A DNA stretch of 9,313 nt from Bacteriovoracaceae bacterium UBA6261 (GCA_002440825.1 DJVH01000049.1:1-9313); one strand, 5' to 3'; shown: positions 1 through 6,395, counted from the first letter of the stretch. The notes: generated by a model not told the origin, from the letters alone. A program made the numbers and translations.

Positions 1-1
1 C

Positions 2-790
2 GAAGGCTATGAAGAATTGCTCAAGGGGAACTGTTATCAGTTCAATCTCACTTATCCCTTTCTCTATGAATTTGAAGAAGGTCTCTCTCCTTACGATTTT
101 ATTTTTGCTCTCTGGAAAAAGCAGTCTGTTCGCGGAGCTTTTGGATCGGCCACCTATTTGCCGTCATTGAAGAAAATGTTTTTTTCTAATTCACCTGAAT
201 GTTTGTTTCAGCTGAAGGATCAAATACTTTCTTCAATGCCCATTAAAGGCACTTTAAAGCGCTCTGAAGATGAAGACTGGAGACTCTTGTGGAAAAAACT
301 GACCAACGATAAAAAAAGCCAGGCAGAGCTTTTTATGATCAGTGATCTTCTTCGCAATGATTTATCTAAAATTGAAAAACCAAGAGCGCAGATTGTGAAA
401 GCAAAATTTCCCAAACTTGTGCCGGGATTACTTCATCAGTATTCGCAAATTGATGTTCACTTAAGTGAAGAAGTGACTTTGCTTAAAATTCTGGAAAGTT
501 TATTTCCAGGAGGAAGCATTACTGGCGCTCCCAAAGTGCGGGTGATGAAAATTCTTCAGCGCCTTGAAAAGCGCGAGCGCAGTTTTTACTGCGGATCTAC
601 TGTGTTGATGTTTGGAAAAATGAAAAGTGCTTCCATCAATATTCGTTCTGCTGAAATAAATTTTCACAATGATCAGCGAACCTTGTGCTATCAAGCAGGA
701 GGAGGAATTACGCTTCTCAGTTGTGCAGACGAAGAATTTCAAGAGATGACTTACAAACATAACAGCTTTATAGATGCTCTAACCCTCTAA
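2..790 (+). CDS. pabB: Aminodeoxychorismate synthase component I (PabB), 5'-truncated by window edge
   Basis: This is the chorismate-binding domain of the enzyme that aminates chorismate to 4-amino-4-deoxychorismate for folate synthesis, normally with a PabA glutaminase. The frame is open from the first bases, so the N-terminal part lies outside the window; the TTG at 17 is internal. Visible family motifs in order are YEELLKGNCYQFNLT, SPECLFQ, PIKGT (bases 239-253), AELFMISDLLRNDL, FPGGSITGAPKVRVMKI, SINIRSAEI and the C-terminal AGGGITLLS followed by EEFQEMTYK. The lysine in PIKGT is the residue known to form a covalent intermediate in PabB, whereas anthranilate synthase TrpE usually has PIAGT. 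This favours PabB over TrpE. No glutaminase or PabC lyase domain follows before the stop at 788-790. No clear terminator follows, and the next gene has its own promoter. Confidence 0.9.
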   Translation, partial: EGYEELLKGNCYQFNLTYPFLYEFEEGLSPYDFIFALWKKQSVRGAFGSATYLPSLKKMFFSNSPECLFQLKDQILSSMPIKGTLKRSEDEDWRLLWKKLTNDKKSQAELFMISDLLRNDLSKIEKPRAQIVKAKFPKLVPGLLHQYSQIDVHLSEEVTLLKILESLFPGGSITGAPKVRVMKILQRLEKRERSFYCGSTVLMFGKMKSASINIRSAEINFHNDQRTLCYQAGGGITLLSCADEEFQEMTYKHNSFIDALTL

Positions 791-844
791 ATTTGTTTGT
801 TTTCTAATAAAATCTTACATCTACTGATTAATTAGCCCCAATCG

Positions 845-874
845 TTGACATGCAATTTCCTAACTCGATATGAT
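845..874 (+). promoter_or_regulatory. Strong sigma70-type promoter for the 69-aa gene
   Basis: A perfect -35 hexamer TTGACA (845-850) and a -10 hexamer TATGAT (869-874, 5 of 6 consensus) are separated by 18 bp. The upstream stretch (about 800-840) is A/T-rich and could act as an UP element. The predicted transcription start is near 881, giving a leader of about 110 nt before the ATG at 993. This is the best promoter in the window. Confidence 0.8.
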
Positions 875-880
875 TTTTTT

Positions 881-992
881 GCGTCATAGTAATTGACTAT
901 TTGGCCAGGATAAAAAGTTCTGGATCTCCGACTAAGGATAGGACGGGGAACCCATGGATTCGGCCGAAGGATTTTAGACAAAGGAGTGTTGC
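881..992 (+). promoter_or_regulatory. GGA-rich, probably structured 5' leader of the 69-aa gene
   Basis: The predicted untranslated leader contains a small hairpin ATAGT-AATTG-ACTAT (886-900) and a second hairpin CCAGGA / TTCTGG (905-910 with 918-923, one G-U pair, 7-nt loop). Eight GGA trinucleotides follow within 908-985. Four of them fit the CsrA core ANGGA (934-938, 954-958, 967-971, 981-985), and the last is the Shine-Dalgarno itself. A 10-bp palindrome TTCGGCCGAA lies at 959-968. I could not match the sequence to a known riboswitch class. Post-transcriptional control by a CsrA-like protein is inference from the motif pattern only. Confidence 0.45.
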
Positions 993-1202
993 ATGGGTGC
1001 AATCGGGCTAGAAGGCTTACACGATGTATCTAATCCCGCTACAACGGAAGAAGTTGTTTCGCTGGGAACCCTGGCAGAGTTAACTGGATTTCCAGTGGAC
1101 TACATTAAAAGGGAATTGCTTTCAGGCGACGAAGAAGTCACTGAGATGACAATGACGGAATTGAGAAAAAGAGTACTCGCTTATCTCGATTCAAATTTCT
1201 AA
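993..1202 (+). CDS. Small HTH-like protein of unknown function (69 aa)
   Basis: I do not recognise this protein as a named family. The ATG at 993 is preceded by a strong Shine-Dalgarno AAGGAG (981-986) at 6-nt spacing, a near-consensus promoter and a leader, and it is followed by an intrinsic terminator, so it is a self-contained single-gene transcription unit. Residues 23-42, from SLGTLAELTGF to the following YIKREL, have the look of a helix-turn-helix of the MerR/excisionase type (LAxLTG turn, then an amphipathic helix). The C-terminal third (EMTMTELRKRVLAYL) should be a second helix. The protein is acidic and has no signal peptide or membrane segment. Small DNA-binding regulator is the most natural reading, but that is inference from local pattern. 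A protein-protein adaptor is equally possible. Confidence 0.8.
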   Translation: MGAIGLEGLHDVSNPATTEEVVSLGTLAELTGFPVDYIKRELLSGDEEVTEMTMTELRKRVLAYLDSNF

Positions 1203-1260
1203 GTTTTGGTGCTGTTTACAAGACCTTTTGTCAGTAGGACTTTTGGTTTTTGTTACTAAA

Positions 1261-1289
1261 AAGCCTAGCCTATGCTAGGCTTTCTTTTT
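1261..1289 (+). terminator. Intrinsic terminator after the 69-aa gene
   Basis: The arms AAGCCTAGC (1261-1269) and GCTAGGCTT (1274-1282) form a 9-bp perfect stem, extendable by one A-T pair, with the 4-nt loop CTAT. It is followed by TCTTTTT. A run of A precedes the stem, so it could also work on the minus strand. Its T-tract ends one base before the ATG of the next gene. Confidence 0.9.
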
Positions 1290-1290
1290 A

Positions 1291-2148
1291 ATGACTCAAA
1301 AAAAATTCACGCAATTTTGCCTTCTTGAATCCGTTTCTTCTGTTGAAGATTTTTTAAAGCAAACGTTTCATTGTTCTTCCTCGCGATTAAAAAAATATTT
1401 CGATAAATCATTTTTGAATAAAACATTCCAGGCCCGACAGTCCTTGAATCTTCCAATGGATTTTATCAATGACGGTGAAATTAATCCCGTCTATGAAGGC
1501 CCTGCGATTGAAATCCTGTTCGAGAATGAATTGTTTCTGGTTTTGAGAAAACCACCTGATCTTTTTGTTCATCCTCTTTCTTATGATGAAAAGAATAATG
1601 TTCTCAGCTTTTTAAGACAGACAAGACCAGAATTGCTTCAGGTGAACAAAATTCAATATGATCGCGGTTTGCTTTACCGGCTTGATTTTGAAACTTCCGG
1701 AGTCCTGGTTTATGTGAAGAATGAAGAAACTTATCGTTTTCTTCGTGAGCATTTTAAAACAACAGCAAAGAAGAAAATTTATCACTGTCTGGTTGAAGGT
1801 GATTGCAAACTAAGTGGTGAGTTCACTCATTATTTTTCCTCTGGTGAAGAAAAAGGGAAACGGGTTCTGGTGAAAAATGAAGGATTAAATCCCGGCTCAC
1901 TTAAATTGAAACCCATCAGATTCATTAAAGAAAATAATGTCACCTTAATGGAAGTCGAACTCATTCAGGGGCTTCGCCACCAGATCCGCGCCCAGCTATC
2001 GCACCTCGGATTTCCCATTCGTGGCGATAAATTTTATGGAGGTAAAGAGGCATCCCGGCTTTACCTAAATGCCAGCAATTACGAAATCAGCTATCAGGGA
2101 AAAGATTTTTCTTTTGGTTGTGACCCCACAAATTTTCAAGGGTTATAA
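1291..2148 (+). CDS. RluA-family pseudouridine synthase
   Basis: The 285-aa product should isomerise uridine to pseudouridine in rRNA or tRNA. The catalytic-Asp motif is YRLDFETSG (catalytic D132); most family members have HRLDxxTSG, so Tyr replaces His here. Other motifs are the LRKPPDLFVHP segment (85-95) and GLRHQIRAQLSHLGFPI with GDKFYGG after it (227-251). Residues of about 15-65 have an S4-like look (RLKKYFDK, then a basic and hydrophobic stretch), as in RluC/RluD-type enzymes, but this is weak. RluA, RluC, RluD or TruC cannot be separated by eye, so no symbol is given. The start is odd: a TAG at 1276-1278 closes the frame upstream and the ATG sits directly behind a terminator T-tract with no Shine-Dalgarno. 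The next in-frame ATG would delete the S4-like part. Confidence 0.88.
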   Translation: MTQKKFTQFCLLESVSSVEDFLKQTFHCSSSRLKKYFDKSFLNKTFQARQSLNLPMDFINDGEINPVYEGPAIEILFENELFLVLRKPPDLFVHPLSYDEKNNVLSFLRQTRPELLQVNKIQYDRGLLYRLDFETSGVLVYVKNEETYRFLREHFKTTAKKKIYHCLVEGDCKLSGEFTHYFSSGEEKGKRVLVKNEGLNPGSLKLKPIRFIKENNVTLMEVELIQGLRHQIRAQLSHLGFPIRGDKFYGGKEASRLYLNASNYEISYQGKDFSFGCDPTNFQGL

Positions 2149-2244
2149 AGAAAGACCGACTTTTTTTATAAACCATCTCAAGAAGCTCATTTGAATAACC
2201 GACAAGTCCAGTAAGTTTTTATAACTCTCACATTAGGAAATTCG

Positions 2245-3180
2245 ATGTCTGAGCAGCAAATGATTTTGAATGATACATTCTGGAAGTTTCTCGTATCGCT
2301 GGAAGAAATGAAAGAGAAGAAGGATAAGGCGATTTTCTGCTCTACCTTGAATATCGACGAAGACACGCTAACTGAATTCGTGAATTTTCTAAACCAGATG
2401 GATGTCATGTGCACCAGTGACGAACAATTCATTTATCCTCTCAAAGATAAATGCAGAATCAAAATGGAATTTTCTCTGGTTGAATGGCTGGCCCTTCAGG
2501 CTAATTTTGGAAAAGGTGAGAGCAATCATTACTACCAGAAAATCATTCAGAATAAAGTTTCTGCCGCTCAAAAAGCGTTTGAACATTTTAATCTTTTCAA
2601 AAGACCGGAAAATATTAAGGTTCATGCTTACGACCTGGAAAATTTAAAGAAAAGAATTGATTACGATATCTGTTATCAGAAGGCCATCAAACTTCATTTT
2701 TTCAACACTAAAGAATGCGTGATTTTTCCGCACCGTCTGGTTTTTCTGGATGGAATTCTGTGCGTTGTTGGCGAAAGCGTGAATGATAAAGTTCTGCTTT
2801 ATTTTGGTATTGAAGATATCAAATCCATTGATGAATTCTCTGTTGAATACAAACCCAATTTAAGTCAGATTGAAGTGAACGAATTTATCTGTCACTTGAG
2901 ACTCATTAACGGTAAAGAAGAACGTCTTGTTTTAAAAGTCTACAGCCAGTACGAAGCCGATCTTCTTCCAAGTCATCACTTTCTTGGGAATCCTTTTGTC
3001 ACTTCCAATACAGAAGGTGATATGATCTGGGCCGCAACACTGGAAATGTGTGATGATATTTTTCAATGGCTTTATTTGATGAAAGACAGAGTAGAGATTC
3101 TTGATCCCGGACACATCCGCAAGGAATTTTCTCACTACTGTGAGCTCAAAAAAGAAAGCTCCATGAAAAAAGTTTCCTAA
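2245..3180 (+). CDS. WYL-domain protein, putative transcriptional regulator
   Basis: The 311-aa protein has the usual layout of WYL regulators. The N-terminal helical region (about 10-65) is consistent with a winged helix. A WYL-like domain follows (about 125-195, with core residues IKLHFF, then PHRLVFLDG). A C-terminal WCX-like segment (about 224-296) ends in WLYLMKDRVEILDPGHIR. Such proteins typically bind nucleotides or nucleic acid with the WYL domain and control transcription. The tripeptide that gives the domain its name is not kept: the dGxWYLvg position reads DGILCVVGE, so ligand binding may differ. The ATG at 2245 has AGGA at 2235-2238, 6 nt upstream. The gene ends tail-to-tail with the alkB-like gene, sharing 4 bp and leaving no room for a terminator. 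No DNA target or regulated neighbour is evident. Confidence 0.75.
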   Translation: MSEQQMILNDTFWKFLVSLEEMKEKKDKAIFCSTLNIDEDTLTEFVNFLNQMDVMCTSDEQFIYPLKDKCRIKMEFSLVEWLALQANFGKGESNHYYQKIIQNKVSAAQKAFEHFNLFKRPENIKVHAYDLENLKKRIDYDICYQKAIKLHFFNTKECVIFPHRLVFLDGILCVVGESVNDKVLLYFGIEDIKSIDEFSVEYKPNLSQIEVNEFICHLRLINGKEERLVLKVYSQYEADLLPSHHFLGNPFVTSNTEGDMIWAATLEMCDDIFQWLYLMKDRVEILDPGHIRKEFSHYCELKKESSMKKVS

Positions 3181-3743
3181 TAAATATAGCGAAATGTCAG
3201 ATTGAGACGGGGGTTTTTTATCCGCGTGCTTTTTGAAATTCTGTGAACCCAGTGTTCCTGCAATTCACCTTTCATAACCAGCAGAGACTGAGAAGGCAGC
3301 TCCATCACCAGAGGATCGATGTTTTTATCAGTTCGATGTTTAAGCGTAAATTTTCTTGGTTCTCCAAAACTCAATGAAGCAATGACCGGATTTTTTCCAA
3401 GCTCTTTTTCATTGTCTGTATGCCAGGACATATGATCATTGCCATCGCGGTAATAATTCACCAGGACAGAATTAAATTTGGCGTTCAAATCTTTTTCGAG
3501 TTTTTCTTTTAAGCGAAGCAGGGCGGGCGTCCATCCGGGAGAAATCATTTTTATTTTTGAATAGGTGTAGGCGAGTCCTTTCTCTCCATGCCAGGCCGTC
3601 ATTCTGGGCTGGGGATGAGTTTTACCAAACATCATAATGGAATCATTTCTCCAGACGACATCTCTCAACAGATCGTCCATCGTTTCATCAGTGTAATTTT
3701 CCTGATAGAGAACCTGGCCGTCGTGATTGAGGATCACCTTCAT
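3177..3743 (-). CDS. AlkB-type Fe(II)/2-oxoglutarate dioxygenase
   Basis: The 188-aa product is a small AlkB homologue of the ALKBH2/3-like type. These enzymes oxidatively remove methyl or etheno adducts from nucleic acid bases using Fe(II), O2 and 2-oxoglutarate. Visible signatures are PQPRMTAWHG (45-54), YTYS (59-62), SVLVNYYRDGNDHMSWHTD (92-110) with the first iron ligands H108 and D110, the third ligand H167 in HWVHR, and PRLNLTFR (178-185) with R179 and R185 for 2-oxoglutarate. The length fits a compact single-domain enzyme. The ATG overlaps the stop of the upstream DAHP synthase gene (ATGA, 3740-3743), so it is probably co-transcribed and translationally coupled. At its 3' end the TAG overlaps the stop of the WYL gene. 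Whether the substrate is DNA or RNA cannot be told from sequence. Confidence 0.9.
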   Translation of the reverse strand: MKVILNHDGQVLYQENYTDETMDDLLRDVVWRNDSIMMFGKTHPQPRMTAWHGEKGLAYTYSKIKMISPGWTPALLRLKEKLEKDLNAKFNSVLVNYYRDGNDHMSWHTDNEKELGKNPVIASLSFGEPRKFTLKHRTDKNIDPLVMELPSQSLLVMKGELQEHWVHRISKSTRIKNPRLNLTFRYIY

Positions 3744-4834
3744 TTTTTGGATTTTTCAAAAAGATCGGATTGTTGTTTTACAGATTGCTCATGAATGGAA
3801 TCAAAGATTTCTTTAATAAAGTTTTCTTCCAGACCGACTTTTTTCCCGGCTTCAATACGTTCGTTCATCAAAGATTCAAAACGTTTTAACTGTAACGCTG
3901 TAATATTTTGCTTGATCTTGGCCTGAGCAATTTTTTCAACAACATTTTTTCTCAATTGAAGAGTGTGAATCAATTCATTGTCGAGACGGTCGATCTGGGC
4001 CCGAAGATTGTTGAGTTCAATGCTGTAATCGACATCGGTCGAACTTTCGTGCTTGAGGGATAGATTCGAAAGGATGTTTTTTAATTTCTCAGGTGTGACT
4101 TGTTGAGCGGCATCTGACCAGGCCTTGCTTGGATCAGGATGGGTTTCAATGATAAGTCCGTTCATGTCCAGGTCCATCGCTTTCTGACAAACTTTCTGAA
4201 CAAGCTCGCGTTCTCCTGTGATGTGCGAAGGATCGCAAAGAAGCGGCAACTCTGGAAATTTTACTTTGAGCTCCATGGGAATTCTCCACAGAGGATCATT
4301 TCTGAATTCAAGTTTATCAGCGACAGAAAATCCGCGGTGAATGGCCATCAATTTCGTGATGCCGGCATGGCCGATTCTTTCGAGTGCGCCGATCCACAAT
4401 TGCAGGTCCGCATTGATCGGATTTTTCACCATGACAGGAATGTTGACTCCCTTTAATGCGTCGGCAATTTCCTGAACAGAAAAAGGATTGGCCGTCGTGC
4501 GCGCGCCGATCCAGAGCACATCTATTCCATGTTTCAAACAAAGTTCAACATGTTTTGCTGTGGCGACCTCAGTCGTTGTAAGAAGACCAGTTTCCTTTTT
4601 GACTTCAGCAAGCCAGGGAAGGGCGATTTCACCAAGACCTTCAAAATTATTCGGTCTGGTTCTGGGCTTCCAGATGCCCGCGCGGAACATTTTTACTTCA
4701 GGAATTGATTTGAGCGCACGCGCCGTTGAAAGAACCTGTTCCTGCGATTCAGCAGAACATGGCCCTGCAATGACAAGGGGAGAAGTTCCTTCTTTGTAAC
4801 CAGGAATCCAGGAGCTGAGTGAGTCTATTTTCAT
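3740..4834 (-). CDS. Bifunctional DAHP synthase / chorismate mutase (C-terminal AroQ fusion)
   Basis: The N-terminal domain (about 15-260) is a KDO8P-synthase-like (type I-beta) 3-deoxy-7-phosphoheptulonate synthase. It makes DAHP from phosphoenolpyruvate and erythrose 4-phosphate, the first shikimate step. Motifs are AGPCSAES (C26), FRAGIWKPRTRP (50-61), WIGARTTANPF (108-118), VKNPIN (136-141), HRGFS (166-170), DPSHITGER (201-209), IETHPDP (229-235) and SDAAQQ (240-245). Likely metal ligands are C26, H204, E230 and D241. Residues of about 274-356 are an AroQ-type chorismate mutase. Ungapped comparison with the E. coli domain puts R278, R295, K306, R318, S351 and Q355 at its R11, R28, K39, R51, S84 and Q88, while D48 and E52 become Q315 and F319. 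The same domain order is known from Porphyromonas gingivalis and other Bacteroidota. The coupled dioxygenase gene follows. Confidence 0.93.
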   Translation of the reverse strand: MKIDSLSSWIPGYKEGTSPLVIAGPCSAESQEQVLSTARALKSIPEVKMFRAGIWKPRTRPNNFEGLGEIALPWLAEVKKETGLLTTTEVATAKHVELCLKHGIDVLWIGARTTANPFSVQEIADALKGVNIPVMVKNPINADLQLWIGALERIGHAGITKLMAIHRGFSVADKLEFRNDPLWRIPMELKVKFPELPLLCDPSHITGERELVQKVCQKAMDLDMNGLIIETHPDPSKAWSDAAQQVTPEKLKNILSNLSLKHESSTDVDYSIELNNLRAQIDRLDNELIHTLQLRKNVVEKIAQAKIKQNITALQLKRFESLMNERIEAGKKVGLEENFIKEIFDSIHEQSVKQQSDLFEKSKK

Positions 4835-4861
4835 GCCTATACCTTACTCTCTTTTTGAGCT

Positions 4862-4889
4862 ATTGTTAAGGGGGTCTAATCGTTGTCAT
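4862..4889 (-). promoter_or_regulatory. Possible promoter for the DAHP synthase/alkB-like unit
   Basis: On the minus strand, ATGACA (4889-4884) and AACAAT (4867-4862) are 16 bp apart. These are 5 of 6 and 4 of 6 matches to the sigma70 hexamers, about 30 bp upstream of the ATG at 4834. This is the divergent intergenic region shared with the O-methyltransferase gene, so a promoter is expected here, but these hexamers are only a plausible choice. A TCTAAT (4875-4880) on the plus strand could be the opposing -10, without a good -35. Confidence 0.35.
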
Positions 4890-4914
4890 TTCTCTCTAAC
4901 ACTAAGGAATCCTT

Positions 4915-5571
4915 ATGGGCTTCATTGATAAAAAAATTGAAGATTATTGTATCGCTAAAAGTAATTTACCTTCACCTGATTGCGACAGGATTGAAACGTA
5001 TACCAGAGCAAATGTTCATGGCGCTCAAATGCTCATCGGGAAAATGGAAGCTTCATTCATGGGTTTTCTTCTTCGCTCAATTGAAGCAAAGAGAGTTCTG
5101 GAACTGGGAACATTCACTGGATATTCGGCCCTGGCGATGGCAGAGCATTTACCTGAAGAGGGAGAAGTGATCACTGTTGATGTCAACGCGGAAACCGTCG
5201 CACTCGCAAAGGATTTCTGGAGCCAGTCAAAGCACGGCCATAAAATTCAAAGCAAACTGGGAAGCGGGCTCGACATTATTCCTTCTCTTCAAGGCACTTT
5301 TGATTTTGTGTTCATCGACGCCGACAAAAAAAATTATATTCAATATTTAAAAATGACAGTGCCGATGCTTTCATCCAAAGGGATGATTGTACTGGACAAC
5401 ACTTTGTGGAGCGGGAGAGTTGTTCCTGACTCTGCCGAAGAAGGGCATAAGCTGATTGACGGCAACACTGAATTCATCCGCCAGGTGAATGATTATATCG
5501 CGGCCAGTGAAGATCTTTACGGAACTTTGTTGCCGGTGAGAGACGGTATGTTTTTAGTGAGAAGGAAATAA
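4915..5571 (+). CDS. SAM-dependent O-methyltransferase (COMT/CCoAOMT-like)
   Basis: The 218-aa protein belongs to the metal-dependent O-methyltransferase family (Methyltransf_3 type), which moves a methyl group from S-adenosylmethionine to a hydroxyl. Motif I is VLELGTFTGYSALAMA (61-76), an acidic strand VITVDV (85-90) follows, and then FVFIDADKKNYIQYL (131-145) and GMIVLDNTLWSGRVV (156-170). By comparison with plant caffeoyl-CoA methyltransferase, D135, D161 and N162 should bind the divalent metal. The substrate is unknown. Small catechol-type compounds are typical, but the tRNA-modifying TrmR/YrrM enzymes are in the same family and are an alternative. The ATG at 4915 has AAGGA at 4904-4908. 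That Shine-Dalgarno lies in a short inverted repeat, TAAGGA-A-TCCTTA. The second methyltransferase gene starts one base after its stop. Confidence 0.88.
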   Translation: MGFIDKKIEDYCIAKSNLPSPDCDRIETYTRANVHGAQMLIGKMEASFMGFLLRSIEAKRVLELGTFTGYSALAMAEHLPEEGEVITVDVNAETVALAKDFWSQSKHGHKIQSKLGSGLDIIPSLQGTFDFVFIDADKKNYIQYLKMTVPMLSSKGMIVLDNTLWSGRVVPDSAEEGHKLIDGNTEFIRQVNDYIAASEDLYGTLLPVRDGMFLVRRK

Positions 5572-5572
5572 A

Positions 5573-6301
5573 ATGAGTGAAGACAAAAAACCAATTGCTC
5601 TGGAAGCTTATGAGAAATTGGCGGAATCATTTTCCAAGCTTGCTCCGGTAAAGGCAGAGAATGCTTATATTGAACAACCTGCGATGAGAAAAGCCGTCGG
5701 AGATGTTCGCGGGTTGAAAATTTTTGAGGCCGGTTGTGGGCCGGGAATTCTTGCTGAATATCTTATTCATGAAGGAGCGAAGGTCGTTGCTTTTGATGTC
5801 AGTCCAAAAATGATTGAACTGGCCAAAGAACGCAATCCCAAAAATGCAACTTTCTTTGTCGCTGATGGAGCACATCCACTTCCTCTGGCGCAGGAATACA
5901 ACGGGCAATTTGATATGGTCGTTGCTTCACTGGCCATTGATTATATAAAAGACTGGTCCGTTCCTCTGGCCGAATTTCACCGTCTCTTAAAACCCAAGGG
6001 AAAGTTTATTTTTACGATTCAACATCCATTGGGATCATGGAACTGGTATAAACCGGAAAGTGCATTCGGAGTTCAATATGTGGAAGCCAGCTGGAAAGGC
6101 TTTACAGACGAACCCGTTACGATGCCGGATTATTACCGCTCTTTTGAAGAAGTCATTAATCCTTTGATCAAGGCAGGCTTTAAAATTCTTAAAGTAGAAG
6201 ATTTAAAACCTATCGATGCTCTTCGCACTCTCGATCCGTATAAATTCGGAAAATTTTCAAAACTTGCCTCCTTCATGTGTGTGATTGTAGAAAAAGAATA
6301 A
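5573..6301 (+). CDS. Class I SAM-dependent methyltransferase (Methyltransf_11/25 type)
   Basis: The 242-aa protein has a Rossmann-type methyltransferase fold. Motif I is IFEAGCGPGILAEYL (about 50-64), then VVAFDVSPKMIELAKER with the acidic ribose-binding Asp, FVADGAHPLPL, FDMVVASLAIDYI, and HRLLKPKGKFIFTIQHPL. This is the small-molecule/quinone-methylase-like branch with a C-terminal substrate lid containing several aromatic residues (GSWNWYKPES and around). The substrate cannot be assigned. Its ATG is one base after the O-methyltransferase stop, with the Shine-Dalgarno AAGGAAA (5562-5567) inside the preceding reading frame, so the two form an operon. The two enzymes belong to different methyltransferase families, so this is not a simple tandem duplication. 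Confidence 0.87.
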   Translation: MSEDKKPIALEAYEKLAESFSKLAPVKAENAYIEQPAMRKAVGDVRGLKIFEAGCGPGILAEYLIHEGAKVVAFDVSPKMIELAKERNPKNATFFVADGAHPLPLAQEYNGQFDMVVASLAIDYIKDWSVPLAEFHRLLKPKGKFIFTIQHPLGSWNWYKPESAFGVQYVEASWKGFTDEPVTMPDYYRSFEEVINPLIKAGFKILKVEDLKPIDALRTLDPYKFGKFSKLASFMCVIVEKE

Positions 6302-6314
6302 GTTTATTCTATCA

Positions 6315-6348
6315 ATCGCCATCTTTTTTTCTTTGGAAAAAAGGCGAT
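6315..6348 (+). terminator. Possible weak terminator or hairpin after the methyltransferase pair
   Basis: The arms ATCGCC (6315-6320) and GGCGAT (6343-6348) enclose an inner stem of C plus T residues (6325-6331) against G plus A residues (6336-6342), with the loop TTTG and a 4-nt bulge. The following sequence, GCTTTGTC, is not a proper U-tract, so termination on the plus strand would be weak. It lies in the 94-bp gap between two genes and is probably a transcriptional boundary or a processed hairpin. Confidence 0.35.
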
Positions 6349-6395
6349 GCTTTGTCGTTCTGAAACAGTAAAATCATAGCGAGGGGGAAAGTTCT

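Noticed and set aside
936..970. Resemblance of GGGGAACCCA and CCGAAGG to c-di-AMP (ydaO) or glycine riboswitch pieces
   Set aside because: Only short fragments match; the rest of each conserved core and the expected stems are missing.
2147..2167. A/T-only hairpin after the pseudouridine synthase stop (AAAGAAAG with CTTTTTTT)
   Set aside because: The T-run is used up in the stem, there is only one G-C pair, and no separate U-tract remains; too weak to call a terminator.
2191..2226. TTGAAT and TATAAC as a promoter for the WYL gene
   Set aside because: Spacing is about 23 bp, and the alternative CCGACA gives only 15 bp; neither is convincing.
4317..4799. Long open frames on other frames inside the DAHP synthase gene
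   Set aside because: They overlap a strongly supported gene, show low-complexity basic composition and have no ribosome binding sites; shadows of codon use.
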